NCBI GenBank assembly: GCA_030549495.1
Contig: JAUIRK010000855.1
Span: 2,109,501 to 2,173,500, forward strand
Length of the DNA: 64,000 nucleotides
Source of the DNA: Nectonema munidae
Taxonomy: Eukaryota > Nematomorpha > Nectonematoida > Nectonematidae
Reading direction: 5' to 3'
The notes beneath the pieces are model-generated. The model worked only from the letters and a program-made list of their open reading frames with translations. It had not been told where the DNA came from and searched no databases. Made by a program: the position numbers and the translations under genes. How positions within the stretch are numbered: position 1 is the stretch's first letter; each line of letters begins with the position of its first letter. Below are positions 21,005 through 33,015 of the stretch, piece by piece.

Positions 21005-22060
21005 GATTGGTTAGTGGCAGGGTCGATTGCAAGCCAATTGACCGATGTTATCAAATTGGACACCGTGCCTTGAACGGGCCCCGCGCCTGTGGCCCCCTTT
21101 CTGTATTATATGAGGTACAAAATAATACTTACTAGTAAAAGGAAAAATGAGATCATAATATAAATTCATTATGCATGATGGATTTAGTAATTTTACATCG
21201 TTATGGCGGCACCTCCCTTAGCAATACCCATTTTTTCCACTTTTCAATGTGACGTGGAAAAAATGTGGCGTATTTTTTCGTACTTTTTAAAACATTTAGT
21301 TTTCTACAGCTTCAAATTTCAAAAAAGAAATTTTATCAAAAATAAGTTAATATTTACAGACAGCCAACCAAAATCTATAAAATTATGTTCTAAAGTTTAC
21401 TTGATTGAAAGAGGCTTCAATATTTTTCCTAAGTTTGGGAAAAATTAAAAAAATCCGAAACTGACGCCAACTCAGAAAAAAAAGGTGCACACCGCAAATC
21501 TGAAAGAGGCTTTTAAAAAAAAAAAAAAAATTACATTTTTAGAATCATATCTCGAAGAATTAAATTGAAATATAAAAGCTTTTTTTTTACTTTTACAAAC
21601 TTATTTACTAAACAGGTCATTGAAGGAGAGATAGTTACTAAAAGAAATAAAGACGTTGATGGGTGTATGTTGGCTGAAGATAAAAACGTTCCTTCAACCA
21701 AGAATTAAACCGTATGATCTATTTCAACACCTGATAGAAAGCAAAGGATTTACAGCATTTGCCAATGTTTTCATTGCATTGAGGATTTATTCAACGATGC
21801 TCAATAACTGTTGCAACAATAATGTTGCTTTTCAAAGCTGGAACTAATTTAAACACACTTGCGGTCTACGCTTTCAACATACTTGAGAGTTTAGAAAGTG
21901 ATGAGATTGCTAAATCTATTGACTTTGAAAATATTTTTTAAAAGATTTTGCTAATAAAAAAACTAGAAGAGTCTTTTTACAAAAGAGTGTATGCAATCGT
22001 TCTTTTGCAAAATATAAAAAATATGGGCACCCCGCTATCAGATTCCTAATTCACAATCTG
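21005..22060 (+). mobile_element. hAT (ZMYM-type) remnant
   Basis: The plus strand around 21640..21965 gives the transposase C-terminus in several frames: GFTAFANVFIALRIYSTM, then FSKLELI-THLRSTL and DFANKKTRRV. These match the family pattern FPNL-IALRI-LT, FSKLKLIKTYLRSTM, and the terminal DFA-KK-RKV. The left limit is set by a G/C-rich block GGGCCCCGCGCCTGTGGCCC near 21077, similar to other hAT ends here. The reading frame is broken many times. A smaller MITE has inserted at 22068 just beyond it. Confidence 0.6.
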
Positions 22061-22067
22061 GTTGTCG

Positions 22068-22380
22068 CAGTGCCCGCCCTACCTATATAATTTTGGAGCA
22101 CGTGCCCCCCCCCTCCCTAAAATTTTTGGTTTTGCCCCATGCACTTTTTAAAGGAAAAATAAATAAGCAAAAATTGTACACAATAATCTTATATAAATGC
22201 TGGTGTATGTGTATGTATAATATGAGATTTCTATAGGTTTTTATACAGAAGTACTTCATGCTTTTCAGCAAAGTAATTAAGGATATAAAGTAATTATGAA
22301 AAGTAATTATAAATTTTTTGCAAATGTGTTTCTTTGCCCCATTTCAGCCCCCTTGAAATTTAGCTTTAGCGCGGGCACTG
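22068..22380. mobile_element. hAT MITE with perfect 8-bp target duplication
   Basis: GGTTGTCG flanks the element on both sides (22060..22067 and 22381..22388). The left end CAGTGCCCGCCCTACC pairs with the reverse complement of the right end, CAGTGCCCGCGCTAAAGC. Next to the ends are C-rich tracts (CCCCCCCCCTCCC and CAGCCCCCTTG). The length is 313 bp, with no transposase. The half-element at 39432 starts with CAGTGCCCGCACTAAG and belongs to the same family. Confidence 0.9.
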
Positions 22381-22754
22381 GGTTGTCGGTTATTTCATTC
22401 ACAAAAATCATTTTACAAAAACTTTGTGAAAAATTGGCTATAACAAAATTAATTTAAAATCTCCAATTTGCTAAAACAAATCATGATACGCGCAACTTGT
22501 GCACGGATAGTGCAGCCATTACTGAAAAAATTTCTCAAAAAAAAATCAGATTTAATCACTCAATAAAATTTGTTCAAAAGAAAAAAATATAAAAAACCAA
22601 AAAAATGAAGAAAGATTTAAGAAATTTTCAGAACTATAATTTTGAATTTATTACTCGTAGTTTTACAGTTTATGATATAAAAAATATGGAATTTCAAAAA
22701 AGTATTTTTATAAAATTTATTTCATATATAATATTTTATCCGTTAGTTAGGTAT

Positions 22755-23600
22755 TGTTCCACATAGAGCTGGGGTCGATTCTGATTACAAGCAGAATTAG
22801 TTAACAAATCATAGATCATTTATCTTTAAGTTACTAAACAAACTAACTACTTCAGGGGAGTAAGTACTTTTATATATTTATATTTCATCGAATCATAACG
22901 ATGCAGTAAGTTGATTGACACAATCGAAAATACAGAAATCAATTATTATGACGGACCAAATGTTTGAGCCCCCCATTTTTATACTTAAAGTAAGTAAGCT
23001 TATTTTAAATACGTCAACGTCATCAGCCAACCAAATTTACGTCAAGCTAACAAAAACGAGCCAATCTATGCATGTCTACCAAATATTGATTTTAATAATC
23101 AATAGGAAAGTACTTTTGAGTGCACAATATTAAACTAATTAACTCTTTTCTGCACATATGGTCGTCGAGTGAAGGATGATGAGATAGGATACAAAATGAA
23201 AAACATTAGTTTTACGATGGTGGCACTAAAGCAAAGATTTCATAAAAATGATTAATAACACTTTGCTAATAATTATGAAATGTCAGCGTCAAAGTTTTTA
23301 TAGAACGAATTTTAATGACATATGGAGTTTTATATCACCAACATTTTTGGAGCTTGGATACAGAGGTGACAATTTAGCGGAAAAGTCACTAAATTGGAGA
23401 TTTTAGCAGACTTTAGTTTTTGGGGATTTTGGTTTTTGTAGATTTTGACAGGAAGCCTTTTAAGTTGAGCATTAATTCTTATTTAGATTATGTTATTAAA
23501 AGTAAAAATCTGGGAACTTTTAATTTTTTCAAAAAATTCAAATTAGTATTTACAAACTTTTGTAATTGTTTAAAAAGTTTCTTGAACTTTTTTTTTCTTT
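22755..23600. other. Non-coding stretch with a hAT-like end at its start
   Basis: TAGAGCTGGGGTCGATTCTG begins near 22763 and resembles hAT termini elsewhere in the window, but no partner end is visible. Small frames at 22915..23133 and 23420..23608 have no recognisable content. A T-rich tract ends the region. Confidence 0.35.
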
Positions 23601-23639
23601 TTTTTTAGTTAAATAAAGTCGATTTACTCTTATTAAAAT

Positions 23640-23785
23640 ACCTTCAAGAGTTTTTTCAATGACACGGCACAATAGAATAACTTGTGTCGAAATAAAAGAA
23701 AAGAAGGCTTGATGCTGGATCAAACCCAAGACCTTGTGGTATCAAAAACAAGCAAGCAACCAACTTTACTTACTTTAAAGTAGTG
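23640..23785 (-). repeat. tRNA-derived SINE, copy 1
   Basis: Read on the minus strand: GGTTGCTTGCTTGTTTTTGA, then AAGGTCTTGGGTTTGATCCA (Pol III B-box-like GGTTTGATCC) and GCATCAAGCCTTCTTTTC. The tail after it (ACACAAGTTATTCTATTGTG) matches the tails of the copies at 25590..25790 and 35860..36005. Divergence from those copies suggests an old insertion. Confidence 0.7.
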
Positions 23786-23922
23786 TGGGATATGAATCGG
23801 AAATTAATTTTTGATTAAATGTCAAAGATTGATGCTAATAAATAATTACAAAAATTCGAGTTCAACACGTTTCGTAACTAAGTTATTTCCTACCAAAATG
23901 GTCATTTCTTTCCAAACCTCAA

Positions 23923-24039
23923 TCAGTCTGCTAAGAGGTAGGAGAAATCATCACTAAAGCCAGTTACGCTGCTGTATTGAGATTCAGCACATTCTAACAG
24001 TACCAAAATAGACATTGAAATACTTATTATTATTATCAT
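23923..24039 (-). CDS. Possible tiny secreted peptide ORF, uncertain
   Basis: From ATG at 24039 the minus strand encodes 38 residues: an Ile/Ser/Leu-rich hydrophobic start (MIIIISISMSILVLLECAES), which looks like a signal peptide, then QYSSVTGFSDDFSYLLAD and TGA. The mature part has more balanced codons than the flanking DNA. I do not recognise the product. It could also be a terminal exon read in chance frame, or noise: an ORF this short is expected by chance in AT-rich DNA, and no promoter or poly(A) signal singles it out. Confidence 0.18.
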   Translation of the reverse strand: MIIIISISMSILVLLECAESQYSSVTGFSDDFSYLLAD

Positions 24040-24779
24040 TTGGCATCTTCCGGTAAAAAAAGATTTTTTATTTTTAGCTAAATATAATTTTTTTATTTTT
24101 TTTATGTTTTTAGCCGCACAACATAATTTCAATTATTCGGAAAAAAATAAAAAATATACTAGAGCAAAAAACACCTCTAATAAACGACAACCAGTTTATA
24201 ACGACCAGTTTCAATTCTTTCCAAATAATCCTAGCTCTGCTCAAGCTTCAACAACCACCTCTTTTCAAAGACCATTCATATTAGTCTATTTTAATTAGCT
24301 TGAATTGTATAACAAATTTTACATGTTTATTACTTTTTTTTCTCTGTCCCAAGCAACTAAAACCCCCTGCTTTAAATGTAAAAACTTCCATTGTTTCTGG
24401 TCCACAATGTTAGCGATGATACAACAGATAAAACTAGGTAAAAACTTTTCCATAATTTTGCTTCAGAAAATATGACACATTATTGCACATATGTAACGCA
24501 GGCTGTTATTACTTAAGAGGTCATTTGTACGAAGAAAAGCAGGCCAATCAAAATATAGCAATGAAAGTACATTCTTTAATCTCTCACTTAAATCCGTTTC
24601 CACATATGGCAGAAGTGAGCGTCTCATGAAGGATGAAGGATGACAAAATGATTGAATAAGATATGGTAAAAATTATGCTGCTAAGACTAAGCAGAAAGAA
24701 GATTATTCGCTTAGAAGTTTGCTCTGAATCAAGGACAAAAATCGTATGAAATGAATGCAGCTAATTACAATATATATCG

Positions 24780-24853
24780 ACAGATGGCCTAGTGGTGGGA
24801 GCGTAGGGTCTCGATCCAGATGGTCTGGGTTCGATTCCTGACCGTGACCATCT
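24780..24853 (+). repeat. tRNA-like sequence (SINE head or tRNA pseudogene)
   Basis: The sequence has an A-box-like TGGCCTAGTGGTGGGAGCG, a B-box-like GGGTTCGATTCC and complementary ends (AGATGGC near 24782 and GACCATCT near 24846). The anticodon arm does not fold convincingly, so I read it as a tRNA-derived SINE head or a decayed tRNA, not a working tRNA gene. It differs from the SINE family at 23640, 25590 and 35860. Confidence 0.6.
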
Positions 24854-25589
24854 TTATCAGTTGTGGATGCGATACCGAGAACTAGAAAATTCTAGAGTTA
24901 TTTCTAATCACTGTAAATCTTGACATTTTCGTGATATTCATATTTTCATGAAATTCGAGAAAAATTTAACTACATAAAACCTGATTCACTTGACGTTTTA
25001 CTTAAATGCGCTTAAATCCTTGATCTTAGCAAGGATTCTTTAAGCTAAGCATTTTATTATGATAATTTTTTTTTAAAAACCAAAGTTTGCGAATTTTTAC
25101 TAAAATCCCCTTCTACTAACTCAAATCCCCAATTTAAATAACTGCGAAGCTTCTAGAACCTTAAGAAGTTGAACAGGAGAGGAAAGCCCTAAGAATTTTT
25201 AAAAACACTATCCACCAAAACAAAGACATTTACTAAAATAAAATTTGTAATAATCTCTGAGTGGTATTAACTGTCCAAGTTTATATTTCTTTGTGGTAAT
25301 ATATCGAATTGTATCAATTAATTATGTGTGTCGGATATTAAATCGATGTTGGAGAAGGCGAAAATAGTCTTTTAAGATATTTTGTTAGCATTGAGAACTT
25401 AATGCCATTTACGGAATATATATATTGAGAAAAGTTAAAGTTTTTCTTTTTCTTGTGGCTTATGCAAATCAAAAAAAAGTGGATCATAAACTGCATGCAA
25501 TAAATTCAGAACTAAATACCCAGAAAAAGTTCCTCTTGTTAGAACGAAATTCCTTGAGACAGATTTGTGCATAAATGGGGTGTGAAAAA

Positions 25590-25790
25590 TGTACTTCACT
25601 TCAGTATGGTATTGAACCAGTGCTTCCAAGAGAAATCTTACGGCGAAGGTAAAAGTATCGTGGGCATCGACAAGGCACAATTGCGCTGCTTGTATGAAAC
25701 TATAAGGAAAGTAGGTTTGATGCGGGATCGAAGCTAAGACGTTGAGTTATCGAAATCCAGCATCTAACCAAGATCACTCACGCCACCTCA
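25590..25790 (-). repeat. tRNA-derived SINE, copy 2
   Basis: Minus strand: GGTGGCGTGAGTGATCTTGG, TTAGATGCTGGATTTCGATA, a B-box-like GCTTCGATCCCGCATC, then the tail ACAAGCAGCGCAATTGTGCC. The full length pairs with copy 3 (35860..36005), and the A-box region GTGGC-x-T-x-AGT-x-x-x-CTTGG is best kept here. The sequence continues towards 25440 in a weakly conserved tail, where a minus-strand frame (25435..25680) is only repeat sequence. Confidence 0.75.
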
Positions 25791-25799
25791 TCTTTTCTT

Positions 25800-26988
25800 T
25801 TAAATATCCCAATTCCTCAATGTGGGTATTAAAAAAGGTATAGGATTAGGATTGAAAGCAGAATTGCTAAAGTATAGAGCTAATTAATATACATTCAGAC
25901 TTCAGCAACTGGACATTTATTGACCATATATAAAATATTGTGTTAAAAAAGCAGGGGGCGCATCCCATGGGGAATGTGATTAGCCTTCCTCTCCACCAAT
26001 AAACTTTTTTAATTAACTAAGCTATTTAATTAATGTTGAATATGTCTTGAATTCGATAAAGTAGACAGGTAGTCAGGTTCTACCAAGATAACTACAGCTA
26101 ACAGTTACGAATGCATCATATCCCGAAAATTAGCCATCTCCAATTCAAATTAAAACACATCCCACCACCTTATCAGATCCATGAAGTCTGTGAGTCGAAA
26201 GCAGTTTCATCACGCGCATAACTTTCGCCACATTATTCCAATGGAGTAGAGGATTCATTGGGTAGCATTCAAAAATTTAGGGCACGCGCATCCAATCAGA
26301 ATACAGAATGAATCGATGACTGGCATCTAAACTTTACAAATCCTTAAAGTCGCATGTTAAACTTGACAAAGACAGTTATCTACATGCTCATCAGTGATGA
26401 GCCCCTACAAAGCTCTCGGACACCTGCTGGCCCCATTTTTAAGGGCCTCCATTAAGCTAAATAGAACATGCATACCAGGGTGAGAGGCAAAATAGATCGA
26501 TGAGCAAGTTAGCGAGAATAGTGGAAGAATCAATAATATAATTAAATCAATCAATAATGATATATTATTGAATTCTAGTGTAGTAGTGTCTTTATTATTA
26601 TCAACACTCTACAAAAGATGATTTCTCTGCAGCAAGAAATAAACGAACAGGATCTACCATTATAAACGATAGAGTAGAAATGCAATTTTTAAAATACAAA
26701 ATGTAAACATGGTATATAGGTATAATATTGAAACCTTTTTAAGGTTGAAGAAGGGGAGATGAGAAAATATTTTGAGGTATATACATAGGATTTAAAATAA
26801 AATTAGATTTCTTGAAGAGATCATATTGCAATACGGAAAATAACATTTATAATTGAATATACTAGTATGTTTTTTAGTGAATTGAAATTGTCAAATAAGT
26901 TTTACTGCAATGTACAATTATGTCTTTCAAAGAATTTTGAAAAACGGGGAGACAGTGCCTGATAATAAATAATTAAAGACGTTCAGAG
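25800..26988. other. Intergenic stretch, no gene seen
   Basis: Both strands are full of stops. A moderately less AT-rich part at 26080..26480 has no frame with recognisable content and no inverted ends that I could pair. Confidence 0.5.
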
Positions 26989-26990
26989 TA

Positions 26991-27296
26991 TACAGTTTTC
27001 TCTTAAAGTTTAAAAAAAAATTATAAAAAAAACTCTAAAAAAATCATTCTTGAAATAAAAGCTTCAAAAGGTAAATACCCCAAAATCAGTTTAGTCCCAT
27101 TTATATTTCATTTAAAATTTTTAATACTTTTTTCGTCTACGCAGAAGATATGATAAGGAAAACATTGAGAGGGTCGGTTTTTAAACTGCGCGTAGACAAA
27201 AAATTGTATTAAAAGTTAGAATAAAAAATTAATGGAACTAAACTAAATTCTGGGTACTATTTACTTTTTCAGCTTTTTTTATTGTAGAAAACTGTA
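26991..27296. mobile_element. Mariner/Tc1-type MITE with TA target site and long inverted repeats
   Basis: TA flanks both ends (26989..26990 and 27297..27298). The ends are TACAGTTTTCT inverted. Inside, long imperfect inverted arms carry GTAAATACC, CAGTTTAGTCCCATT, TTTTAATAC and CGTCTACGC on the left (27069..27145), with their reverse complements on the right (27186..27270). The central loop is about 40 bp. The 306-bp length with no coding capacity fits a Tc1/mariner MITE. Confidence 0.75.
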
Positions 27297-27299
27297 TAA

Positions 27300-28600
27300 C
27301 CTGAAAGCCTTTGAATGTTTATTATCACGGATAATTTATATTTTCATATTTATAATTTATTACCGGGACAATTTATAACGAAGAAAAGAAATAAAAATAG
27401 TGTATATCTGTCTATCTATAGACGATCATTCCTAAACATCATTTTTCAGGGGGGTTAATAAAAACTTTAATTTACTTGAAATTTTATGCGTTAGCTAAAA
27501 ACACCATTTTGCCAAATTTCAATTTGTTGGATGATTTGTAAGGCAGAAGAGATTTAGTTTAAGAAGGTTTTAGCAAATTATAGATTTAAAGTTAGTTGGA
27601 GTTATTGTGCATTTTTGAGAAAGCTTTTATAAAATCATTTTTGTTACGTGGTTGCGATGAATGAAACTTAGTCTCATTAAGACTAACTAAAACTTGATAA
27701 CTAATAAATGAATTTTAATAATCAATAATCAATAATAATAATAATAAAAAGAACTCTTAGGATCGAAAAATCATGAATAAAATGAAGGATTCAAGTGGAT
27801 TCAATCCAAAAAATGGGGATTTAACTGAAAAGTGAATTCGTTTTTTCTACCCATTAGTGGCGTAACAATTACCATATGTTGTTTATTGTCTCCCGGTCCG
27901 CTTACCAGCCAACTAATATTTGTGAGTAACAAAGGATAAAATAAAATGTAAAAGCACAACGGTGCGATGTGTGTGAGATATGCGAAATATCGAATGTGTG
28001 AATGGTTTGTGTAGTTCTCGTCGAGAGTAAAATGGAATAAATCTCTAGAAAAACGGCGCCAAAATCGATGGAAAGAAAAGTGAAATAGTTATTTATGCTT
28101 CAAGTTTAATAAAACATCTTAATAATATAATTATTATTAATCAGAAGAGAAGAAAATATGAATGATGTGTGAGACATTCATTCATTCGCGCATCCATCAT
28201 CATATCATCATCATCATCATCAGTAACAGCACAATTATTCACTTCTTCGCATTCTTCATTCACAATCAAATCCACTTTAAAAATGATGCTATAAATGAAA
28301 AATGGCCTTGTTTCATGATAAAGCGAAAATAATAGAAAAAAAAGTTTAAGGCACAATTATAGCATCACAGTATATAATATAATATGTTTAGTTGACTATT
28401 GATCAGCCAACCGCTAGTGAGCTTCGTGAAAGTTTTAGAATGTTTGAAAAAAAAAAATCAATAAGAAAACACACGCTGAAACTTTTTTTTTTAAAAGAAT
28501 TATTAAAATGAAAAGATGAGCAGTTTGAAATCTAATTCTCACTCCGAATAAATTTAAAAAATCGGAGTCCGACTCCGATGACGCAAAAATTTTAAATAAT
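27300..28600. other. Intergenic stretch with CAT microsatellite
   Basis: No gene is seen. A short CAT repeat lies at 28195..28222 and an AAT run at 27729..27746. A minus-strand frame at 28141..28356 is mostly repeat translation (Asp/Met runs). Confidence 0.5.
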
Positions 28601-28607
28601 ATAAACT

Positions 28608-28868
28608 AATAATTTGAAAAAGAAAAAATTTTTGAGTTTAAGGAAAAAATTTTTTTTATTGAAAATACAATTAATTTCGGATTCTGCCTGAAACCGTTAC
28701 CAAGTCTATATAAGAAAGTAAATATGTAAATAGTAAATAGTAAAGTCATATTTACTTTTTTATATAGACTTGATAACGGTTTCAGGCAGAATTCGAAATT
28801 AATTGTATTTTCAATAAAAAAAATTTTTTCCTTAAACTAAAAAATTTTTTTCTTTTTCAAATTGTTAT
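28608..28868. repeat. Near-perfect 120-bp inverted repeat (long hairpin, MITE-like)
   Basis: The arm at 28608..28726 and the arm at 28747..28868 are reverse complements with only a few mismatches and small length differences. Both carry AATTAATTTCG, TTCTGCCTGAAACCGTTA and AAGTCTATATAA. The loop is about 20 bp (TAAATAGTAAATAG). A related word, AATATAAACTA, sits just outside on the left (28596..28608) and again at 28902..28913 on the right. There is no coding capacity. The low arm divergence implies a recent origin or gene conversion between the arms. Confidence 0.85.
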
Positions 28869-29895
28869 TTATGACATGGAAAACCCAACATCCCATATTT
28901 TTAATATAAACTAGTGATGGGATGAAAAGGATTCCGATTTTTTGAAAAGATATACGATTCTAATTGCGAGTCTTAATCGTCTTACGTGCACGTTTCGATT
29001 TGGAACATGAATAAATAGACTTAAATAATGCTAATTTCCCCCCCCCCCCCATATTATTTATTTATTTACTCAAATTTTAAAATAGGCTTAATAACTTTTT
29101 AAAAGACTCTTAAAAATCAAATGAATCGAGAGTGAGGTATCGAAAACTATTAGTGTGAAATTTCCGATATCTAAAGAAACGCGATTAAACAATTGCCGAT
29201 TAATCATTTGATCAATAATAAAATTTAATTTGTAAAATTGTTAAAATTCTTCTTTAGAAACGACCATCAAAAAACGTTATTTCAAAGAAAAGAGAATCTT
29301 ACTTAACTAACATAACACGGTATCAAGATTGGAAGACATTTAAAAGCGATAGTAATTCTAGATAGTATTGAGTAATATCATATAAAAAAAACAAGAAAGT
29401 TTATCAACTCGATAATGACAATTCAAAAATCACTTTTGTTAAAACTTATGAGGATATTTTGAATCTAGTCTGTTAAATTAGAAGTCAGGGAAAGACATTA
29501 GAATATGAATCAATAAATACTAATGTGTACTTAGAGTCGGAGTTTTGTACGTGCTTCAAATAGGTCAGAAGGCTAACCCGTTGACTATGTAACCTTAACA
29601 CAAAACGTAATAAAATTAGTGATTTTGTTAGCCCACTAGTCCTTCGGTTCAATTTGTGTGTGTGTGTTCAAAAGTCAGTGAAAACTATTGCTATCTCTCT
29701 TCTATCTATCTAGATTTGTTCTCTATTCTTTTTTTTTATAATTTAGAAAAAAAAATTTTGTCCAATGAACACACGACTATTATCATCGGGACATTATACT
29801 TGCGCGGTAAGCTCTCAATCCCCCCGTAACTGCACTAACTTTATCAAGTCAAATTACCTTGTTTGTAATTCTGATTGCATCATTACCTTCTAGCT

Positions 29896-31717
29896 CAGAG
29901 GTTCTGAAACTGGTGTCATTGGTTCCCTAAGGGATCGCAAAGCAGTTGCATGGGAACTGAGAAGAGGTCACTGAGTGGATCGTTTTGCGCAACATAATGC
30001 ATCCATTTGGGTCATTTAAAATATTTTCCAATAAGTCACTAAAAGAATAAATAATTTAGTCTTTGAATTGAATTAAACTATTTTTACTTTTTACTGCTTT
30101 TCAGGCCTGATTTTATAGATAGAATGTGAATTTTTCTTAATGGTAAAAAATGAAACTTAGAATTTTGTTTTACTGCATTAACGTCTGGTTGGGAAGAGGA
30201 ACGTAAATGTCCTTTGTGTTCTGAAGTATTAGCATCCACTTTTCTACAAGTGAAGCTTGCACTGGAAATGAAGCACTTAAGTTCAGTCTATTCACTATTT
30301 TAAAAGATTGCACAGATCGAGGTTTGATAACATAGAATTTTTTTGCCATAAATTGAGTATGGTTCGAAAGCCTTGTATAAAGTTTCAAAAAAAAAACTTG
30401 TCAAAAAGTCCACAACATAGTTTATACTACCTTAATACAAAGATGGAATGTGCTAAGTTCTTAACTTGAAAAGTTGAAGCATATCTTCTTGTCTAACGAT
30501 ACAGTTAGAAGGCTAGTAGAAAAGCAGTATGATGCCATATGTCGCAAGTGGTTTTAAGGTAGACAAATTTTTGTCTTGCGAAACTCTAAGTAATAGAACC
30601 AGTGCAAGGTGGAGAATTTTTTACACCATATGTTAAACCGATACATGCACTTGGAGTGTGTACTGACCGTTCTCTGAGAATTTCTTGTGGTTGTTCTAGT
30701 CTTCAGACTCTGGTAAGAGAAAAATCTCCAGGTGTAATTGGTACACAGTGCGATATTCATAGCTCAGGCTTAATGATGAAAACCATTCCTGATGGGTTGA
30801 AAAATGTTCTCAATGAAGTCAGTAAAACAGAGTATTTCATTAAAGCAAATGCTTCAACCCTTGTTTGTTTTCAGAGTTATGCAAAGAAAATGATTCTAAA
30901 TTTGAAAAACTGTTCTTCCACTCAAACATGAGGTGGCATTTCAAAGGAAAAGTTTCGAAGCGATACTATGGAAAGAAAACCAGCAATTTCTGCAAAGTAA
31001 ACAAAAAAGACCATGTCCACTTTCGTATATTCCTATCATTTTTAGTGAACATATGTGAATCTGTGAACTCCCTTAACCTTACGCTGCAAAGAAAAGAGAT
31101 CACAGTGGCGCATTAAATTGACAGCTTTTTAAATAAAGCTGAAATTTTGGCATATCTAAAGACATATGTCAATGAAAATCCTAGAGCCCATGAAACACCG
31201 TGTAAAATATCTTAGCCAAAAAATGTTCTTTATTTTCCTAACCTATAAAAATTTTAAAATATTCATTTATCAAAAATCCGTTCATAATCTTCATTAGGGA
31301 TCTGACTTAAGAAGACTTAATTCACTAAGTTTATTGATTTGATTAATGATTGAAATGGGACATTCCTATGTGGATTTTGCAAAGACGGTGCTTAAAGTTC
31401 TCATTTACTTTGTAACTACATATGAGTGTCAGCAAGCGTACTCCATGCTACATGCTATTGAAACAAAATCACAAAACAGATTAAAAGTAGGTAATGATAT
31501 GAGAGTTGGCCAAACATGAACAAACTGGATTAGACAAAGTAGAAGCATCCACCGCATTGTCATTGATTGGATTATTCAGACAATTTTTGAATAAACATGT
31601 GTGTCAATTTTATTAGTACACTAGTTTATATGCTGATTTTTTAATGAAACCGCGAGCTAATAAAAAATTATAGAGCCCGCCAAAAGGAAAAAGTTTTACA
31701 AAGATCATGAACCACTG
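29896..31717 (+). mobile_element. hAT (Charlie-like) transposon, about 1.8 kb, decayed
   Basis: The left end CAGAGGTTCTGAAACTGG pairs with the reverse complement of the right end, CAGTGGTTCATGATCTTTG. The flanks TTCTAGCT (29888..29895) and CTCTAGCT (31718..31725) agree at 7 of 8 positions, an 8-bp target duplication. The interior carries pieces of a SCAND3/ZBED-like transposase in order on the plus strand: a zinc-finger-like KCPLCSEVLASTFL (about 30200), the core (30602..31190) and the C-terminal TTYECQQAYSML region (about 31410..31500). Confidence 0.88.
30602..31190 (+). pseudogene. hAT (SCAND3/FAM200-like) transposase core, frameshifted
   Basis: The first frame (to 30931) reads SPGVIGTQCDIHSSGLMMKT and VLNEVSKTEYFIKANAS, matching the family pattern G-HC-IHR-ALA-K-LP and the following V-FIK. 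A second frame (30865..31116) continues with KFEKLFFHSNMRWHFKGKVS, the FHT-VRWLSRGKVL motif, and NICESVNSLNLTLQRKEITV. The shift from one frame to the next is near 30880..30900. The later C-terminal part reads VLKVLITFVTTYECQQAYSM and KSQNRLKVGNDMRV. This resembles domesticated SCAND3-type genes, but the breaks show that it is a decayed transposase. Confidence 0.75.
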
Positions 31718-31834
31718 CTCTAGCTTAACAAGCAAACAAAGTCATTATCACTACACAGTGGATGTTCCATTACTGAACCAACTTTATGCATAAAAAAACC
31801 TTATTTAGAGATTCTAACCAAGTAAATCCCCCAA

Positions 31835-31853
31835 TGTCGGATGTGCGCCCCTG
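31835..31853. repeat. Isolated hAT MITE end
   Basis: The reverse complement reads CAGGGGCGCACATCCGACAT, matching the ends of the 78-bp element at 47204..47281 (GGCGCACAT and GTGCGCACATCCGG). No partner end was found nearby. Confidence 0.4.
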
Positions 31854-33015
31854 CTGTAAAAATATAATTAGTACAGGAAATTTCAAAAATCTATTTACGA
31901 GTCAAAAGTGAATATGAAATAAAATATAGATAACAAAGCAATGGAATCAAAACATAATTATTATACGCCAAATTAAAGGTCTTGTAAGCTAAAATAAGGC
32001 ATAATAATGCTATATTTAATATTCATTGATTCTGAAGACTTGTTCTAAGCTTGAAAAATGATGTGTATATCCTATTCGCAACAACAAAATCATTCAAACT
32101 GAATTTTGTTATGTAGTTATCATAATCAACCAGGGGTTAAATTCTCATAAAAATTTAAATATTCATAAGAACACCAATTATTTTGCCTGTTTATAGAATT
32201 GATTATATTATTAAATAAGATAATAATTATTTGGATATGATAACAAAAGTACCATGTTTAATAAGGATGTCAAATTCTAGTTTAACATGGAAGTGTGAAA
32301 GGATTTGAAAATACAGAAAAATAGGAAAGATACTCGCATCTTAACAGAGCATGATTTCATAATTTTTCAATACTTATTAACGGTTAAAGTACAACCTGGG
32401 TATTTTTTACCCATTTGTTTTTTCCATATCTTATATATCAAAAACTTTTATCATATATCAATTTTAATTTAAGTTAGTACCTTTTTCAATTTAAGTTAAA
32501 ATAACGTCACAAAACTTGATTTTTCTTTTTCAAAAAATGTGATAAATTTTTGGGGATACCTTCTGAAAAACCCTATATTCTTAATTTTTTTTTCTTTTAA
32601 ATTTTGGTTTTAATTTAAAAAAAAAAAAAATATTAAAAAATTCCAATTCTCAAGTTCGTCCAAACAAAGATATTGGAAAAAAGTTTCAACAATAGAGATG
32701 AACTCTTTTTATGGGCTGCTTGACCTTATTGCTAATTGCAAACCGTGAAGAATTATCGAAGATCAACACTCAGGAAAATATCTTTGGTCGACTTTCTAAA
32801 CATGAAGACATCCCATAGGTGTCTTCAGATCAACGATGAGTAGAGAAAGATTCATACAAATAAAGCCTTTTTAAAATCGCACTTGATGATGGTCAAATAG
32901 AAGTTATAAATCAGATCCTTTGAGCTGCAATACGTTTTTTAGTCGAAAGTTTTTTTGAAAATTAAGAATTATAATCGTTGTAGCACCAGAATATTTAACA
33001 ATAGACGAGCAACTT

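Noticed and set aside
24780-24853. Functional tRNA gene
   Set aside because: The boxes are present but the acceptor and anticodon arms pair poorly; a SINE head or pseudogene is likelier.
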